Notes: a model not told the origin generated them from the letters alone. Shown: positions 8,535 through 16,443, numbered from the stretch's first letter. The stretch: 35,562 bases of DNA from Thermococcus celericrescens (GCF_001484195.1 NZ_LLYW01000021.1:1-35562), one strand, 5' to 3'. Translations and numbers: made by a program.

Positions 8535-9248
8535 ATGGGCCTCCCCGAGAGGATACCGAGTGGTATTAAGGGTTTTGATGAGATAATTGAGGGAGGACTC
8601 CTGCCGGGTAAGACGTACCTCCTCATAGGTCCGCCTGGCAGCGGTAAAACTACCTTTGCCATGCAGTTTTTGATTGAGGGAGCGAGAAGAGGGGAGAGGG
8701 TGGCCTACGTTTCCCTCATACACAATCCCAATGAGGTCGTCAAGGACATGGCCCGCTTTGACCCATCCGTTTGGATTTATGTTAAGTCCGGCAAACTAAT
8801 CCTGTGTGACTTTGGAAAGGATCTGTGGAGGAGGTCTGGAAAGCCTCCATCGTGGGGCGGGGTCCTCATGCAGGTGCGGGAGCTCGCGGAGAGGAACAGG
8901 ATAAGCAGACTTGTTATCGATCCCTTAACCGCTATAGAATTCCAAACCAGCGATCCCGCGGAGAAAAAGGCCGAGCTTTCGAACTTCATCAGGGCGATTG
9001 AGGATCTAAACGTAACGACGTTTCTTGTGGCAGAGCTGACGGATCTGGACAAGTACACCGAGGAACACTATATAGCCGACGGCGTTATAATGCTGCACTA
9101 CTTCATGAGCGAAGACGGATCGGAGATGGTCAGGGCCGTTCAGGTTCTCAAGATGAGGCGGACAAAGCATCTTACCCGGATGTTTGCGGTGAAATTCTCC
9201 AGCGGTGGGCTGGTGGTTCTCGACGAATCTCCCCTTGGTGAGGCATGA
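8535..9248 (+). CDS. KaiC-like RecA-superfamily ATPase
   Basis: 237 aa from the ATG at 8535. An upstream in-frame ATG at 8469 would place the promoter inside the gene, so 8535 is preferred. The N-terminus IPSGIKGFDEIIEGGLLPGKTYLLIGPPGSGKTTFA is the classic KaiC start with Walker A GPPGSGKT near 32. Walker B is LVIDPLTAI near 120. It is a single KaiC domain, as in many Thermococcales paralogues thought to act in signalling or regulation. The stop overlaps the start of the 148-aa gene (ATGATGG), so the two probably work together. Confidence 0.85.
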   Translation: MGLPERIPSGIKGFDEIIEGGLLPGKTYLLIGPPGSGKTTFAMQFLIEGARRGERVAYVSLIHNPNEVVKDMARFDPSVWIYVKSGKLILCDFGKDLWRRSGKPPSWGGVLMQVRELAERNRISRLVIDPLTAIEFQTSDPAEKKAELSNFIRAIEDLNVTTFLVAELTDLDKYTEEHYIADGVIMLHYFMSEDGSEMVRAVQVLKMRRTKHLTRMFAVKFSSGGLVVLDESPLGEA

Positions 9249-9691
9249 TGGATAGGGATTCCAAGCGGAGGATACGCTTGGAGGATGTCCTGAAGGAGGA
9301 AAACACACTCGAAAAAGCTTACCTGGCAGGATATCTGATAGGCTACGGCGGACATTCGGAGTGGAGTGGCTGGGTCAGGGAACTGAGGCAGGATGTCTAC
9401 TCCAGGGCAGGGTCGGAAAACCTTCTGGACGAGGCGAGGATGGCGTATCTCCGGGGCAAGAGGGAGGGCATGGATGCCCGCTACAGGGACATACAGCGGG
9501 GCATTTACAGGGTTTCAAAGTTTGAAAAGGTCAGGATGCGCCGTTTGACCGAACGTTTTGCGCTGTTTGAGGGTTTGGGGGAGGGGGGTACCTACAGAAG
9601 GCCAAGGTTTCTAAGGCTTGGAAGGCTGGGGAACTCTTTGGGGATGCTCCGCCGGTCGTATGCAGGCCTGCCAAGGTTTCTCAGGAGGTAG
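9245..9691 (+). CDS. hypothetical basic protein paired with KaiC-like ATPase
   Basis: 148 aa, overlapping the end of the KaiC-like gene by 4 bases. The N-terminal two thirds are helical and charged (RRIRLEDVLKEENTLEKAYLAGYLIGYGGHSEW). The last 45 residues are strongly Arg-rich (YRRPRFLRLGRLG, MLRRSYAGLPRFLRR), suggesting nucleic-acid or membrane-surface contact. I do not recognise a family. Tight coupling to the ATPase suggests a partner or effector of that protein. It converges on the dipeptidase gene with no intergenic space. Confidence 0.6.
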   Translation: MMDRDSKRRIRLEDVLKEENTLEKAYLAGYLIGYGGHSEWSGWVRELRQDVYSRAGSENLLDEARMAYLRGKREGMDARYRDIQRGIYRVSKFEKVRMRRLTERFALFEGLGEGGTYRRPRFLRLGRLGNSLGMLRRSYAGLPRFLRR

Positions 9692-10627
9692 TCACCCGAC
9701 GACCCGCTCAAAAACACGCTCGAAGTTTTCGAAGGTTATCGCTTTAACCTCTTTCTCGCTGAGGGTCTCCGAGAGCCTCTCTATCAGGTGGGGTATCCTC
9801 GATTCGTCCTCGAAGCCCTCAACGCTCCTCCCGCTCCAGCCACGGAGGTAGTAAACGAAGTCGAAGCCGAGCCCAACGTGGCGGTAGCCGGCCAGATCGA
9901 CCAGGTACGTTATGTGCTCCACGTACCCCTCCAGCGTTGCCCGCTCCCGGTGGATAAAGCTCGGGATGGCAACTGCACCTATAACGCCGTTCCTCTCTGA
10001 TATCGCCTTTATCTGCTCATCCGTCAGGTTCCGCGGATGGTCGCACAGCCTCCTCGCGTTGGAGTGGGACGCTATGACAGGGAACGCCGTGACATCCAGG
10101 GCGTCCCAGAAGCCCCTGTCGTTGATGTGGCTGAGGTCAAGCAGTATCCCGAGCTCCTCGGCCTTTCCGACGACTTCAACGCCGAAGTTCGTCAGTCCGC
10201 TCCCCGTTCTCTCAAAGACCCCGTCAGCTATGGCGTTTCTCAGGCTCCAAGTGAGCGTCAGAACCCTCAAGCCGAGGCGGTGGAAGAGCTCCAGCAGGCC
10301 AAGGCTCTCCCCTATTGGCTCCCCGCCCTCAAGGCTGAGCCACAGGGCGACCTTTCCGTCCCCGATGGCATTTTTCATTCCATTGACGGTTGTGACCAGC
10401 TCAAAGCGCTCGCTCCCCCCGACGTCCTTAAGCAGGGAGTTCAGGACCTCAAAACCGTAGGCCGTTGCGTCTCCCCTTCTCTCCGGCCGCGTCCAGATGG
10501 CCATAACCCTGGCCCTAACCCAGGGACCGAAGAACCTCTCGAAGTTCCTCTCCAGCACAAGGCTCCTTCCGTTCATCCTCTCGTCGTGGATGAGCGTTGG
10601 CAGGTCTGAGTGGGCGTCGAATATCAC
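9692..10627 (-). CDS. membrane dipeptidase-family (M19) metallohydrolase
   Basis: 311 aa with a GTG start that overlaps the stop of the upstream TPR-like gene (GTGA). M19 signatures are all visible: N-terminal FDAHSDLP (His/Asp metal ligands), LSLEGGEPIG (bridging Glu), LLDLSHIN, VIASHSNARRLCDHPRNLTDEQIKAI and GLGFDF. By family knowledge it is a TIM-barrel dinuclear zinc enzyme that splits dipeptides, sometimes with D-residues or other amide substrates. No signal peptide, so cytoplasmic here. Confidence 0.88.
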   Translation of the reverse strand: MIFDAHSDLPTLIHDERMNGRSLVLERNFERFFGPWVRARVMAIWTRPERRGDATAYGFEVLNSLLKDVGGSERFELVTTVNGMKNAIGDGKVALWLSLEGGEPIGESLGLLELFHRLGLRVLTLTWSLRNAIADGVFERTGSGLTNFGVEVVGKAEELGILLDLSHINDRGFWDALDVTAFPVIASHSNARRLCDHPRNLTDEQIKAISERNGVIGAVAIPSFIHRERATLEGYVEHITYLVDLAGYRHVGLGFDFVYYLRGWSGRSVEGFEDESRIPHLIERLSETLSEKEVKAITFENFERVFERVVG

Positions 10628-11706
10628 AGCTTGCCCTCCCTCAGCGTCTCGATTTCAATGAGGGCTTCTTCCCTCACCTGGGGGTCCGGGATGTTGATTG
10701 CAAGTTTTTCGGCACTGTCGACATCTTCGTTGAGGGCCAGTTCGATGGCTATTGCCTTCATTGCCTCGCTCTTCTTTCGGATGTCCTTTATCTTTATGGC
10801 GAACGCCAGTGCCCTCTTGAGGCTTCCCAGCGCTGTGAGGAGTCTGGCTATCTGCTGAACGTTCGCCTCGGTGAAATGCGGGTTCTGACAGTTCTCAAAG
10901 GCCTTATCCACAACGTCAAGGTACTCTGGGTTGTTCACTCTTTTCATCCACAGTGCTATCTCAAGTGTCCCTATGAGTCTAACTACGCCGCTGTAGTTTC
11001 TGTCCAAGATTGCCAGCGCGTAGTGATTTTTGCCCTCCAGGAGCGCCCGCCGAATCTGGGGGAGGCCAACGTCGTAGACGGTTTTCGTTAGCTCTATTTT
11101 CTTTTCAACTATGGCCGCCTGCTGGTTAACGTTGAGCTTATCGAATATATCAAAGGACATCTCATAAAATTTTAGTGCTCTGCTGGAGGGTACGCTGTCT
11201 CCCGCCTTTTCCAGAAGTTCCGCAATCTTCAGCAGGCCGTCTACTTTGAGGCGGTACGCAATTTCCGCGTTAATGATGCTGTCAAAAGCGAGGTCAAAAA
11301 CCTCCAGAGCCTGCTCTGAGTATCCGGAAATGGCCATGTGGTACGCGAGGAATGCCAGGGCTATTCCCTTCTCCGTGGGATCTTTTACCCTGTCCAGCTC
11401 CTCTATGGCGCTGTTAAAAAAGTCCGCCGCCTCATCATGATACCCAATTTTTTCTAGGACTGAGGCTATCATCGAGTACCCCATGGCCCTGTCCGTTGGG
11501 TGATCCATTTTTTGTACTATGTACGTAGCATCATCAATTATGGTGGGTATCCAATCCGCCGGCCCCCCTTTGGAGTGTATAGTGATGGCCACCTGGGTCA
11601 TGGCGTCCACTTTGTCCAGCGGATCGTCGAGCATCTCTATCTTTTCCATTGCATCCTCATAGTAGCCCCTTTCTATCAGGGGAATAACATCCTCAAGCGT
11701 CGTCAT
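10624..11706 (-). CDS. TPR-like helical repeat protein
   Basis: 360 aa, almost entirely alpha-helical. It has repeated pairs such as LIERGYYEDAMEKIEMLDDPLDKVDAMTQVA, DHPTDRAMGYSMIASVLEKIGYHDEAADFFNSAIEEL and KDPTEKGIALAFLAYHMAISGYSEQALEVFDLA, roughly 36-40 residues apart, matching tetratricopeptide-like repeats. It is likely a cytoplasmic scaffold or adaptor. It shares an operon with the M19 dipeptidase (4-base overlap) and starts at an ATG 27 bases from a TATA box shared with the divergent DUF531 gene. Confidence 0.7.
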   Translation of the reverse strand: MTTLEDVIPLIERGYYEDAMEKIEMLDDPLDKVDAMTQVAITIHSKGGPADWIPTIIDDATYIVQKMDHPTDRAMGYSMIASVLEKIGYHDEAADFFNSAIEELDRVKDPTEKGIALAFLAYHMAISGYSEQALEVFDLAFDSIINAEIAYRLKVDGLLKIAELLEKAGDSVPSSRALKFYEMSFDIFDKLNVNQQAAIVEKKIELTKTVYDVGLPQIRRALLEGKNHYALAILDRNYSGVVRLIGTLEIALWMKRVNNPEYLDVVDKAFENCQNPHFTEANVQQIARLLTALGSLKRALAFAIKIKDIRKKSEAMKAIAIELALNEDVDSAEKLAINIPDPQVREEALIEIETLREGKL

Positions 11707-11730
11707 ACTAACTTTTTAATTCGCTCTAAA

Positions 11731-11745
11731 TCCTTATAAATATTT
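11731..11745. promoter_or_regulatory. shared bidirectional TATA region
   Basis: TCCTTATAAATATTT reads as a TATA box on both strands (TTATAAATA forward, ATTTATAAG reverse). It lies between the TPR-like gene (start 11706, minus) and DUF531 (start 11770, plus). The minus transcript would begin within a few bases of its ATG, suggesting a leaderless or nearly leaderless message. A second AT-rich box (CTTTTTAATT, about 11712-11721) could serve the plus gene, which has an RBS GGTGAGGAG before its ATG. Confidence 0.5.
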
Positions 11746-11769
11746 GTTGATTATCCTGGGTGAGGAGTT

Positions 11770-12321
11770 ATGCTGACGATAGCCTTGTACAACACCTACG
11801 ACCCCAAGAGGCTCCATGAGGCCCACCTGCGCGCCATAGCCCGAGCGGGACCCATAGCGTATGCCTACGGCTTTCACCTGGCCCTGGTGGGCTTCCCCTT
11901 CGAGGGCAGGCCGATCGATGTGGCGGAGGAGATAAGCGGCCACACCACGATAGGCGAGGGCGGCAAGTACCTCATAGAACTGGCGGAGGGGAACCGCTTC
12001 CACCTTCTGGACTTTCCCAGGCGGGGCTTCCCGCCGCAGTTCGGAACACCCGTTGCCACCACCAGGAAGCCCAGTGCTGAGAAGGAGATAACACCCCTTG
12101 AGCTCGCCGAACGCGCCCTCCGCGGTGAGAGCTTTCTCCTCCTGGTGGGCCTCGGACGGCACGGCCTTCCCAAGGAAATCTTTAAGACCGCCCGCTACCA
12201 CATGGACATAACTGGAAAAAGGGTGAGCCTCGAAACGTGCACCGCCATCGGTGCCATTCCCGCGAGGATAAGCACCCTCATGGAGGCTCTGAGATGGAAG
12301 ACGGGTGGAAAAAAGATCTAG
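11770..12321 (+). CDS. DUF531 family protein
   Basis: 183 aa. Features of the archaeal DUF531 family are visible: the N-terminal ALYNTYDPKRLHEAHLRAIARAGPIAYAYGFHLALVGFP, the central DFPRRGFPPQFGTPVATT, and the C-terminal LLLVGLGRHGLPKEIFKTARYHMDITGKRVSLETCTAIGAIPARI. The GLGRHGLP segment and the late Glu-Thr-Cys-Thr-Ala loop resemble the knotted SAM-binding region of SPOUT methyltransferases, so an RNA methyltransferase role is possible but unproven. Its 3' end overlaps the signal peptidase gene by 28 bases. Confidence 0.75.
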   Translation: MLTIALYNTYDPKRLHEAHLRAIARAGPIAYAYGFHLALVGFPFEGRPIDVAEEISGHTTIGEGGKYLIELAEGNRFHLLDFPRRGFPPQFGTPVATTRKPSAEKEITPLELAERALRGESFLLLVGLGRHGLPKEIFKTARYHMDITGKRVSLETCTAIGAIPARISTLMEALRWKTGGKKI

Positions 12322-12770
12322 CATGGGTGCTGATAGCGGTCATAGTTGTCTTCATCTTCCAGTTCGGCCTTAAGGTTGCGCTCCACACTGACTCCCCCCT
12401 CGTCATAGTCGTTAGCGGCTCGATGGAGCCCGTCTTCTACCGCGGGGACGTCGTCCTGCTGAAGGGGATAAGCGAGGAGAACATCGACGATGTTCACATC
12501 AATGACGTCATCGTTTACAAGCGTCCCGGCTACGAGTATCCCATCATCCATCGCGTTAGGGAGATAAGCGAGGTGAACCTCGGCGGTAAGACCGAGAAGT
12601 GCTTCCTCACGTGGGGCGACAACAACTGGGCCCCTGACCCAGAATACCCGACCCCCTACGGTATGGTGCCGTGCGTCCCGGCCTACGCCGTCGAGGACAA
12701 GGCCCTGCTGGTGCTCCCGAAGATAGGCCTCATTCCCCTTGAAATCAGGGAGAACCTGGGCCTGGGATGA
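12294..12770 (+). CDS. signal peptidase I, archaeal type
   Basis: 158 aa from the ATG at 12294, preceded by TGGAGG at 12281-12286; the longer in-frame start at 12237 would lie inside DUF531 and has no RBS. One N-terminal membrane segment (WVLIAVIVVFIFQFGL) is followed by the catalytic box VVSGSMEPVFYRGDVV with Ser near 43. PIIHRV near 82 has the His that replaces the bacterial Lys in archaeal and eukaryotic SPC enzymes, and WGDNN near 104 has the conserved Asp. It cleaves signal peptides at the outer face of the membrane. It overlaps DUF531, so the two are co-expressed. Confidence 0.9.
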   Translation: MEDGWKKDLAWVLIAVIVVFIFQFGLKVALHTDSPLVIVVSGSMEPVFYRGDVVLLKGISEENIDDVHINDVIVYKRPGYEYPIIHRVREISEVNLGGKTEKCFLTWGDNNWAPDPEYPTPYGMVPCVPAYAVEDKALLVLPKIGLIPLEIRENLGLG

Positions 12771-12858
12771 TGTGAGGGTAGGTGGCCGAGCGGTGCGATG
12801 AGGAACTAATCGGCCCCTGACCGGGAACTTTTGCCGGGCGGAGGCGTGATCTAAATTC
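12767..12858 (+). ncRNA. candidate small structured RNA (possible C/D box sRNA)
   Basis: Right after the signal peptidase stop, GGCCGA (12784-12789) pairs with TCGGCC (12810-12815), and CCGG (12821-12824) pairs with CCGG (12834-12837). GCGATGA (12795-12801) resembles a C' box, CTGA (12817-12820) a D box, and ATGATGT (12767-12773) an imperfect C box. A T-rich stretch follows. Such features fit an archaeal C/D box guide RNA or another small RNA, but the boxes are not perfect and no target was matched. It starts like a tRNA (GGTGGCCGAGCGGT) but has no acceptor stem or T-arm. Confidence 0.3.
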
Positions 12859-12872
12859 GTTTTTATTTTGTT
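12858..12872 (+). terminator. T-rich transcription terminator
   Basis: CGTTTTTATTTTGTT follows the DUF531-signal peptidase operon and the possible small RNA. Runs of T are the usual archaeal termination signal. Confidence 0.55.
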
Positions 12873-12881
12873 AGAACATCC

Positions 12882-13206
12882 CTGACCTCCTCCCCGCCTT
12901 AGATAGGGGTTCCAACGGTTTAACCCCTCGCTAAGGGTGGAGAGGTTTTTGGGCACTCATCCCCTACTCCCGTCGCCGGTTTCAGCTCGGCCCGAGGGGA
13001 CGGTCTTGCTCTCATTACCCCTACCGCCAGACCGGATTGGGGTTATCGCTTAAGGCCACTCGCGGATTTCAAACCACTCCAAGGCGGAGTGGTAACTGAA
13101 ACCCTCGCCCCATCGGGTTCTTTTGAGTGGCCTCCCCAAGGCCTTACTACACTCCAAAGTTCAAAAGGGTTTCGACTGTTGGAATGCCGGATTGCCGGAG
13201 AAAAAT
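12882..13206 (-). mobile_element. 325-bp non-autonomous IS200/IS605-type element
   Basis: On the minus strand the element begins right after TTAC (complement of 13207-13210) with ATTTTTCTCC, matching the C/T-rich starts of the other two IS ends here. It finishes with GAGGGGTTAA, CGTTGGAACCC and GGGAGGAGGTCAG, matching the right end at 1675-1725. A remnant of the TnpB C-terminus is readable before that (DECPKTSPPLARG then stop at 12920-12922, compare ETPQTSPSMVRG then stop in the intact tnpB). The similarity continues past the stop codon. It has no transposase gene and would depend on TnpA in trans. No functional gene was found in 12873-13233. Confidence 0.7.
13054..13132. repeat. three-way-junction inverted repeats inside the small IS element
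   Basis: GGCCACTC (13054-13061) pairs with GAGTGGCC (13125-13132). Inside are two further perfect hairpins: CCACTCC (13074-13080) with GGAGTGG (13086-13092), and AACCC (13100-13104) with GGGTT (13115-13119). Together they form a closed three-way junction. This may be part of a guide-RNA scaffold or of the transposon's structured DNA. Confidence 0.55.
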
Positions 13207-13233
13207 GTAACCGCCGGGATTGGGGAGATGCGT

Positions 13234-13362
13234 TCAGTTTTTCACCTCCACCTTAAACTCCCGCGCCTTTCTCTTCATTCTCCACTCCCCGATCTTCCTC
13301 ACGAACGGGCAGCGGGAGCGCCAGCGCCAGTAGGCCCTCTTCAGTCCATCCATCATTTTCAT
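13234..13362 (-). CDS. small basic hypothetical protein (42 aa)
   Basis: MKMMDGLKRAYWRWRSRCP, then a Lys/Arg-rich tail. The ATG at 13362 is 4 bases past the stop of the PLD-family gene, so it would be read from the same transcript. A longer in-frame start at 13416 overlaps that gene and is less likely. It is rich in Arg, Lys and Trp. I do not recognise it. Small size makes the call uncertain. Confidence 0.45.
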   Translation of the reverse strand: MKMMDGLKRAYWRWRSRCPFVRKIGEWRMKRKAREFKVEVKN

Positions 13363-13366
13363 CGAC

Positions 13367-14149
13367 CTAATACCCCCTTTTAATCTCCTCGAAGTACTCC
13401 AAGAGCGACTCCGCAATCTCCTGGGACTCGATTCTAACGCTCACCTCGTGATTCCAGTCCAGCGCGGCCTCGCTCCAGTTGTGGCTTCCGATGTAAACCA
13501 CCCTGTCGTCTATCACCACCATCTTTGTGTGGAGGGTTACCGAGGGGGAATCAAAGACCACATCGACCCCGTTGGAGCGGAGGTAGTCGTAGGTGGCCAT
13601 GTTGTCTTCGATGCCGTTTTCGAGTATCACGTGGACGCTCACGCCCCTCTTCCTGGCCTCCACCAGCGCCCTTATCAGGTCGTTGGCGTGATCGTAGCTA
13701 TCGTTGGGGTCGTACTTCATGAGGAACATAGTGACGTAAACGCTCTCCCGCGCACCGCGTATGTCCTCGATGAGGCTCCTGTAATACGCGTCGTCCACCA
13801 ACAGTTCTGTCGGGGGGGCGTTCTCCTCCCTTTTTGACCCCTCCAGCAGGCAGTCGCGGTACTTCGCGCTGAGCTCCTCCAGGCTCTCACTCGTCCGGGC
13901 TAACGTCGAGTTCAGGAGCCGGAGGTTCTCGATGCAGGCAGTGAGGTTCTTTCTGAGCTCCGTTTCAACACTGTGGTTCTCGATGTACTTGGTTTCTGTC
14001 ACGGTGAGGGTTTCAGTGACCGTTCTGGTTTTTTCCAGAGTAACGGTTTCCTCGGTGGTGGCTTCCAGGGTTGAGGTTCTCCCAAGACAGCCCGCCACTG
14101 CGAGCATCGCTGCCACCAGTACGGCCGCTAGGTACACTTTTGATCGCAT
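13367..14149 (-). CDS. PLD-family nuclease/phosphodiesterase lipoprotein
   Basis: 260 aa. The N-terminus has a lipoprotein-type signal (YLAAVLVAAMLAVAGC, lipobox Cys near 21). A Thr/Glu-rich stalk and coiled-coil segment (about 25-110) follow, then one phospholipase D domain. The HKD motif is LHTKMVVIDDRVVYIGSHNWS near 207-227. A single HKD with this spacing is typical of Nuc-type phosphodiesterases that act as dimers. The protein is predicted to be tethered outside the cell membrane, where it could degrade nucleic acid or phospholipid. A TATA-like GCTTTAAGG at about 14168-14177 (minus sense) sits so close to the ATG that the message may be leaderless. Confidence 0.82.
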   Translation of the reverse strand: MRSKVYLAAVLVAAMLAVAGCLGRTSTLEATTEETVTLEKTRTVTETLTVTETKYIENHSVETELRKNLTACIENLRLLNSTLARTSESLEELSAKYRDCLLEGSKREENAPPTELLVDDAYYRSLIEDIRGARESVYVTMFLMKYDPNDSYDHANDLIRALVEARKRGVSVHVILENGIEDNMATYDYLRSNGVDVVFDSPSVTLHTKMVVIDDRVVYIGSHNWSEAALDWNHEVSVRIESQEIAESLLEYFEEIKRGY

Positions 14150-14186
14150 GGATGGTCATAGGAGGCACGCCTTAAAGCTTTAGCGG

Positions 14187-14224
14187 GTGAAACCTTTTAA
14201 CGTCCCCGCCGTATCCCCTGTGGT
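14187..14224 (+). promoter_or_regulatory. host promoter now driving the integrase fragment
   Basis: GTGAAACCTTTTAACG has a BRE-like GAAAC and TATA CTTTTAA (14194-14200), predicting a start near 14222. The sequence is CpG-containing host DNA. Before integration it would have led into ATGATGAGTCTGGAGCC and the coiled-coil gene now at 31126. Integration placed the integrase C-terminal fragment downstream instead. Confidence 0.5.
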
Positions 14225-14239
14225 TGGGATGATGAGTCT
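14225..14239 (+). repeat. attL core, TGGGATGATGAGTCT
   Basis: The same 15 bases recur at 31096-31110. The core contains the codons ATG ATG AGT CT that both the integrase frame and the right-end RHH frame share, so recombination between the two copies rejoins the integrase gene in frame. It is not in a tRNA gene. Confidence 0.85.
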
Positions 14240-16373
14240 AGATAACAAAATAACTTCTATTGTTTATTCTAATGTGAGAACTCACCTGCCTGAGTTGCAC
14301 TCTGATTGGAATTTAACCCAAGATGTATCATCATCCAATTTGTTTACATATGGTGCCAATATTGGTGAAAAATCAAAACAAAATACAATTAAGACTTATA
14401 AAGGTAATAACATCAAAGGCAAATTTTATAAAAACTGGATGCACAGGTTGGAAATGACAATGGAGGGGTATATGATGTCAATGGGTAATGGTAAAATAAT
14501 GCCCCAGTACACAATGTGTTATCTCCAAGAAGTACTAAGCTGGGCTAGGGTTGAGTTCATGAGAGTATTCAGTGCTCTTGTTCAGGATTTAGCCACCTTG
14601 CTTAACATAGACCAATCAACAGTAGGGGAAGCACTTGAAGAGGTAATTGACTCACTAGTTGAAAGGAAGACCATACTTTTCACCAAACAGCTTACCAAGG
14701 CAGTGGCAAAGCATTCAGGAGTGTATCAAATCAAAATACATGAGGGAGAAATCAAGGACATCTTGTGGGCTTACAATAAACTTAGAGAGCTGGGCTTAAC
14801 TTCTGAAGGCTTTAAAATCAAAGTGTACATTGACACTTTAATTGGCATTAACAAAAGGTTAAAAGTTGAACTTAAGCTGAAAAGGAAAGAAGGGCAGTAC
14901 TACATCTTCAAGGTTCCAACAGAAGATGCTGAGAAACTTGAAAGTAAGTTTGTAGATATCCTAGTGGTACTTGATAATAAAACCTCACAACTGATTCTCA
15001 AAGCTACTGAAGATGCTGAGAATATTATTGACAGTGTAAGAGAAATCATTGAATCAAGGAGGCTCATACCTTCAATGTCCTCATGGCCAGCACCTCCTTG
15101 TTTTTCAGACTTACAACATCCAGTTTCCCAAACAGGCCTAGGGCATCAAAATCTCTCTCAGAAGGATGTGGTAAAATCAGAGGGTAACATAGTCCAAAAT
15201 CCTGTAGGACAGGATGCTAAAGAAAGTAAGAAGATACTGAAAAGAAGCAAGCTTTATGATGTGCTGGAGGGGGGTGTAATCTTCATTAAGGTCAAGGATG
15301 CCCTTGAGGAATTCAAAAAATGGTCAATAAGAGACTTCAGGTATGAGATATATGAAAATGGAAAAACTAAAACAGTAACATACAATGATTGGGATGAATT
15401 TGTTAATGACAGAAACATGCCACCAGTCATTGAAAAAAGCAAGAGGAACATTCTTCAGAGGATAAGATATGTGGAGGTCTTCTTGGAGCACACTCAGGGT
15501 GTTATCACTGAGGAGACTATAGAGGAGTTCTTTGATTGGTTACAGTATAAGAAACCAATAACTAATGGGAAAACTGTGAGAAGCGGTGTAAGCAAAGACA
15601 CATTCAACAAGTACAAGAGTCATATTAAGAAGTTCTTTGAATTCTTGAAACTCAGACACTACCAGGGTTATGTGGCCCAGGTGAACTATACTGTAAAAAC
15701 AAGAAAGACTAATAGGGTTAAAGTTGTAGATGAAAATGACATTAAAAACTTGATTAGATACATCAGAAGCTCAAACAAATTTAGTCAGGAAGAAAAAGAT
15801 GAGTTGGTAGGGTTGATTCTTCTGGAAGCAACTACAGGGCTAAGGACAAGTGAAGCACTTAGGTTAAAAGTTGGTGACATTGATTTTGGAAACAGGATTG
15901 TCTTGGTGAGGTCTGAGATTACAAAGAAGAACTATAGCAGAATAGTCTATATTACTAAGGAGGTAGCAAACTATCTCAAGGACACAGTGGTTGGGAAGTA
16001 CAATAAAGGTTCAAATGATTACCTGTTCAGTCCAAATATATCAGGATTTAAGGAATCAAGCAAGGGTAGGGTTACACAGAGACTTAAAAGAGCAGGTATT
16101 GCCTTCAATATGAAATCCCTTAGAAAGTTCTATGTTACAATGACTAGAAATCCCCCCAAAGAGGCCCTGGAGCTTCTTAGAACTAACAAGGCCCTAGACA
16201 GTTTGGAGTTCCTAACAGCTGGTCACAAGACTTTGGAAATTGTTGAAAGCCATTATGACTACACAAAGACAAGTGTTGATGAAATACTCAAAAAGGCAAA
16301 ACTCCTAGATAGGCTATTGGCCCAGAGAGATGTTTATGATGTGGTTTTCAACAACACAAGGCTCTTGGAATGA
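14229..16373 (+). CDS. tyrosine recombinase integrase, C-terminal part (IntC)
   Basis: 714 aa from MMSLDNKITS. The first 400 residues are unrecognised and helical. The last 250 are a tyrosine recombinase: Arg in ATTGLRTSEALRL (near 538), Lys around EITKKNYSRIVYI, KSLRKF (near 627, Lys in place of the usual box-II His), GHKTLEIVESHYDYT with His near 664 and the presumed nucleophile Tyr near 675. It catalyses site-specific integration and excision. At 714 aa it is about twice the usual SSV-type size. In the integrated state it begins inside the attL core and is read from the host promoter. In the circle it would be the continuation of the RHH protein at 30887. The next gene starts about 70 bases downstream. 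Confidence 0.85.
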   Translation: MMSLDNKITSIVYSNVRTHLPELHSDWNLTQDVSSSNLFTYGANIGEKSKQNTIKTYKGNNIKGKFYKNWMHRLEMTMEGYMMSMGNGKIMPQYTMCYLQEVLSWARVEFMRVFSALVQDLATLLNIDQSTVGEALEEVIDSLVERKTILFTKQLTKAVAKHSGVYQIKIHEGEIKDILWAYNKLRELGLTSEGFKIKVYIDTLIGINKRLKVELKLKRKEGQYYIFKVPTEDAEKLESKFVDILVVLDNKTSQLILKATEDAENIIDSVREIIESRRLIPSMSSWPAPPCFSDLQHPVSQTGLGHQNLSQKDVVKSEGNIVQNPVGQDAKESKKILKRSKLYDVLEGGVIFIKVKDALEEFKKWSIRDFRYEIYENGKTKTVTYNDWDEFVNDRNMPPVIEKSKRNILQRIRYVEVFLEHTQGVITEETIEEFFDWLQYKKPITNGKTVRSGVSKDTFNKYKSHIKKFFEFLKLRHYQGYVAQVNYTVKTRKTNRVKVVDENDIKNLIRYIRSSNKFSQEEKDELVGLILLEATTGLRTSEALRLKVGDIDFGNRIVLVRSEITKKNYSRIVYITKEVANYLKDTVVGKYNKGSNDYLFSPNISGFKESSKGRVTQRLKRAGIAFNMKSLRKFYVTMTRNPPKEALELLRTNKALDSLEFLTAGHKTLEIVESHYDYTKTSVDEILKKAKLLDRLLAQRDVYDVVFNNTRLLE

Positions 16374-16399
16374 AATATATTCTGCTTTATAATTTTTCA

Positions 16400-16431
16400 T
16401 GCCTTAAGTCAAATTTTTGTTTAATATATAA
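16400..16431 (+). promoter_or_regulatory. mcm promoter with shared TGCCYTAAGT motif
   Basis: TGCCTTAAGTCA (16400-16411) is followed by TTTAATATATAAA (about 16419-16431), a clear TATA box. The TGCCYTAAGT motif also precedes the two minus-strand genes at 19615 and 19993, with 31-34 bases between motif and start codon in each case if mcm begins at 16444. It may be an operator or an element-specific promoter part. Confidence 0.5.
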
Positions 16432-16443
16432 ATGGGATTAATA

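Noticed and set aside
12781-12855. tRNA-like start GGTGGCCGAGCGGT suggesting a tRNA-Ser or tRNA-Leu
   Set aside because: No matching acceptor stem, no T-arm with TTCGA loop, and no CCA-side discriminator; the pairing seen is not a cloverleaf.
13123-13383. 86-aa plus-strand ORF
   Set aside because: It runs across the end of the small IS element and antisense to the small basic protein and the PLD gene; low-complexity composition of a shadow frame.
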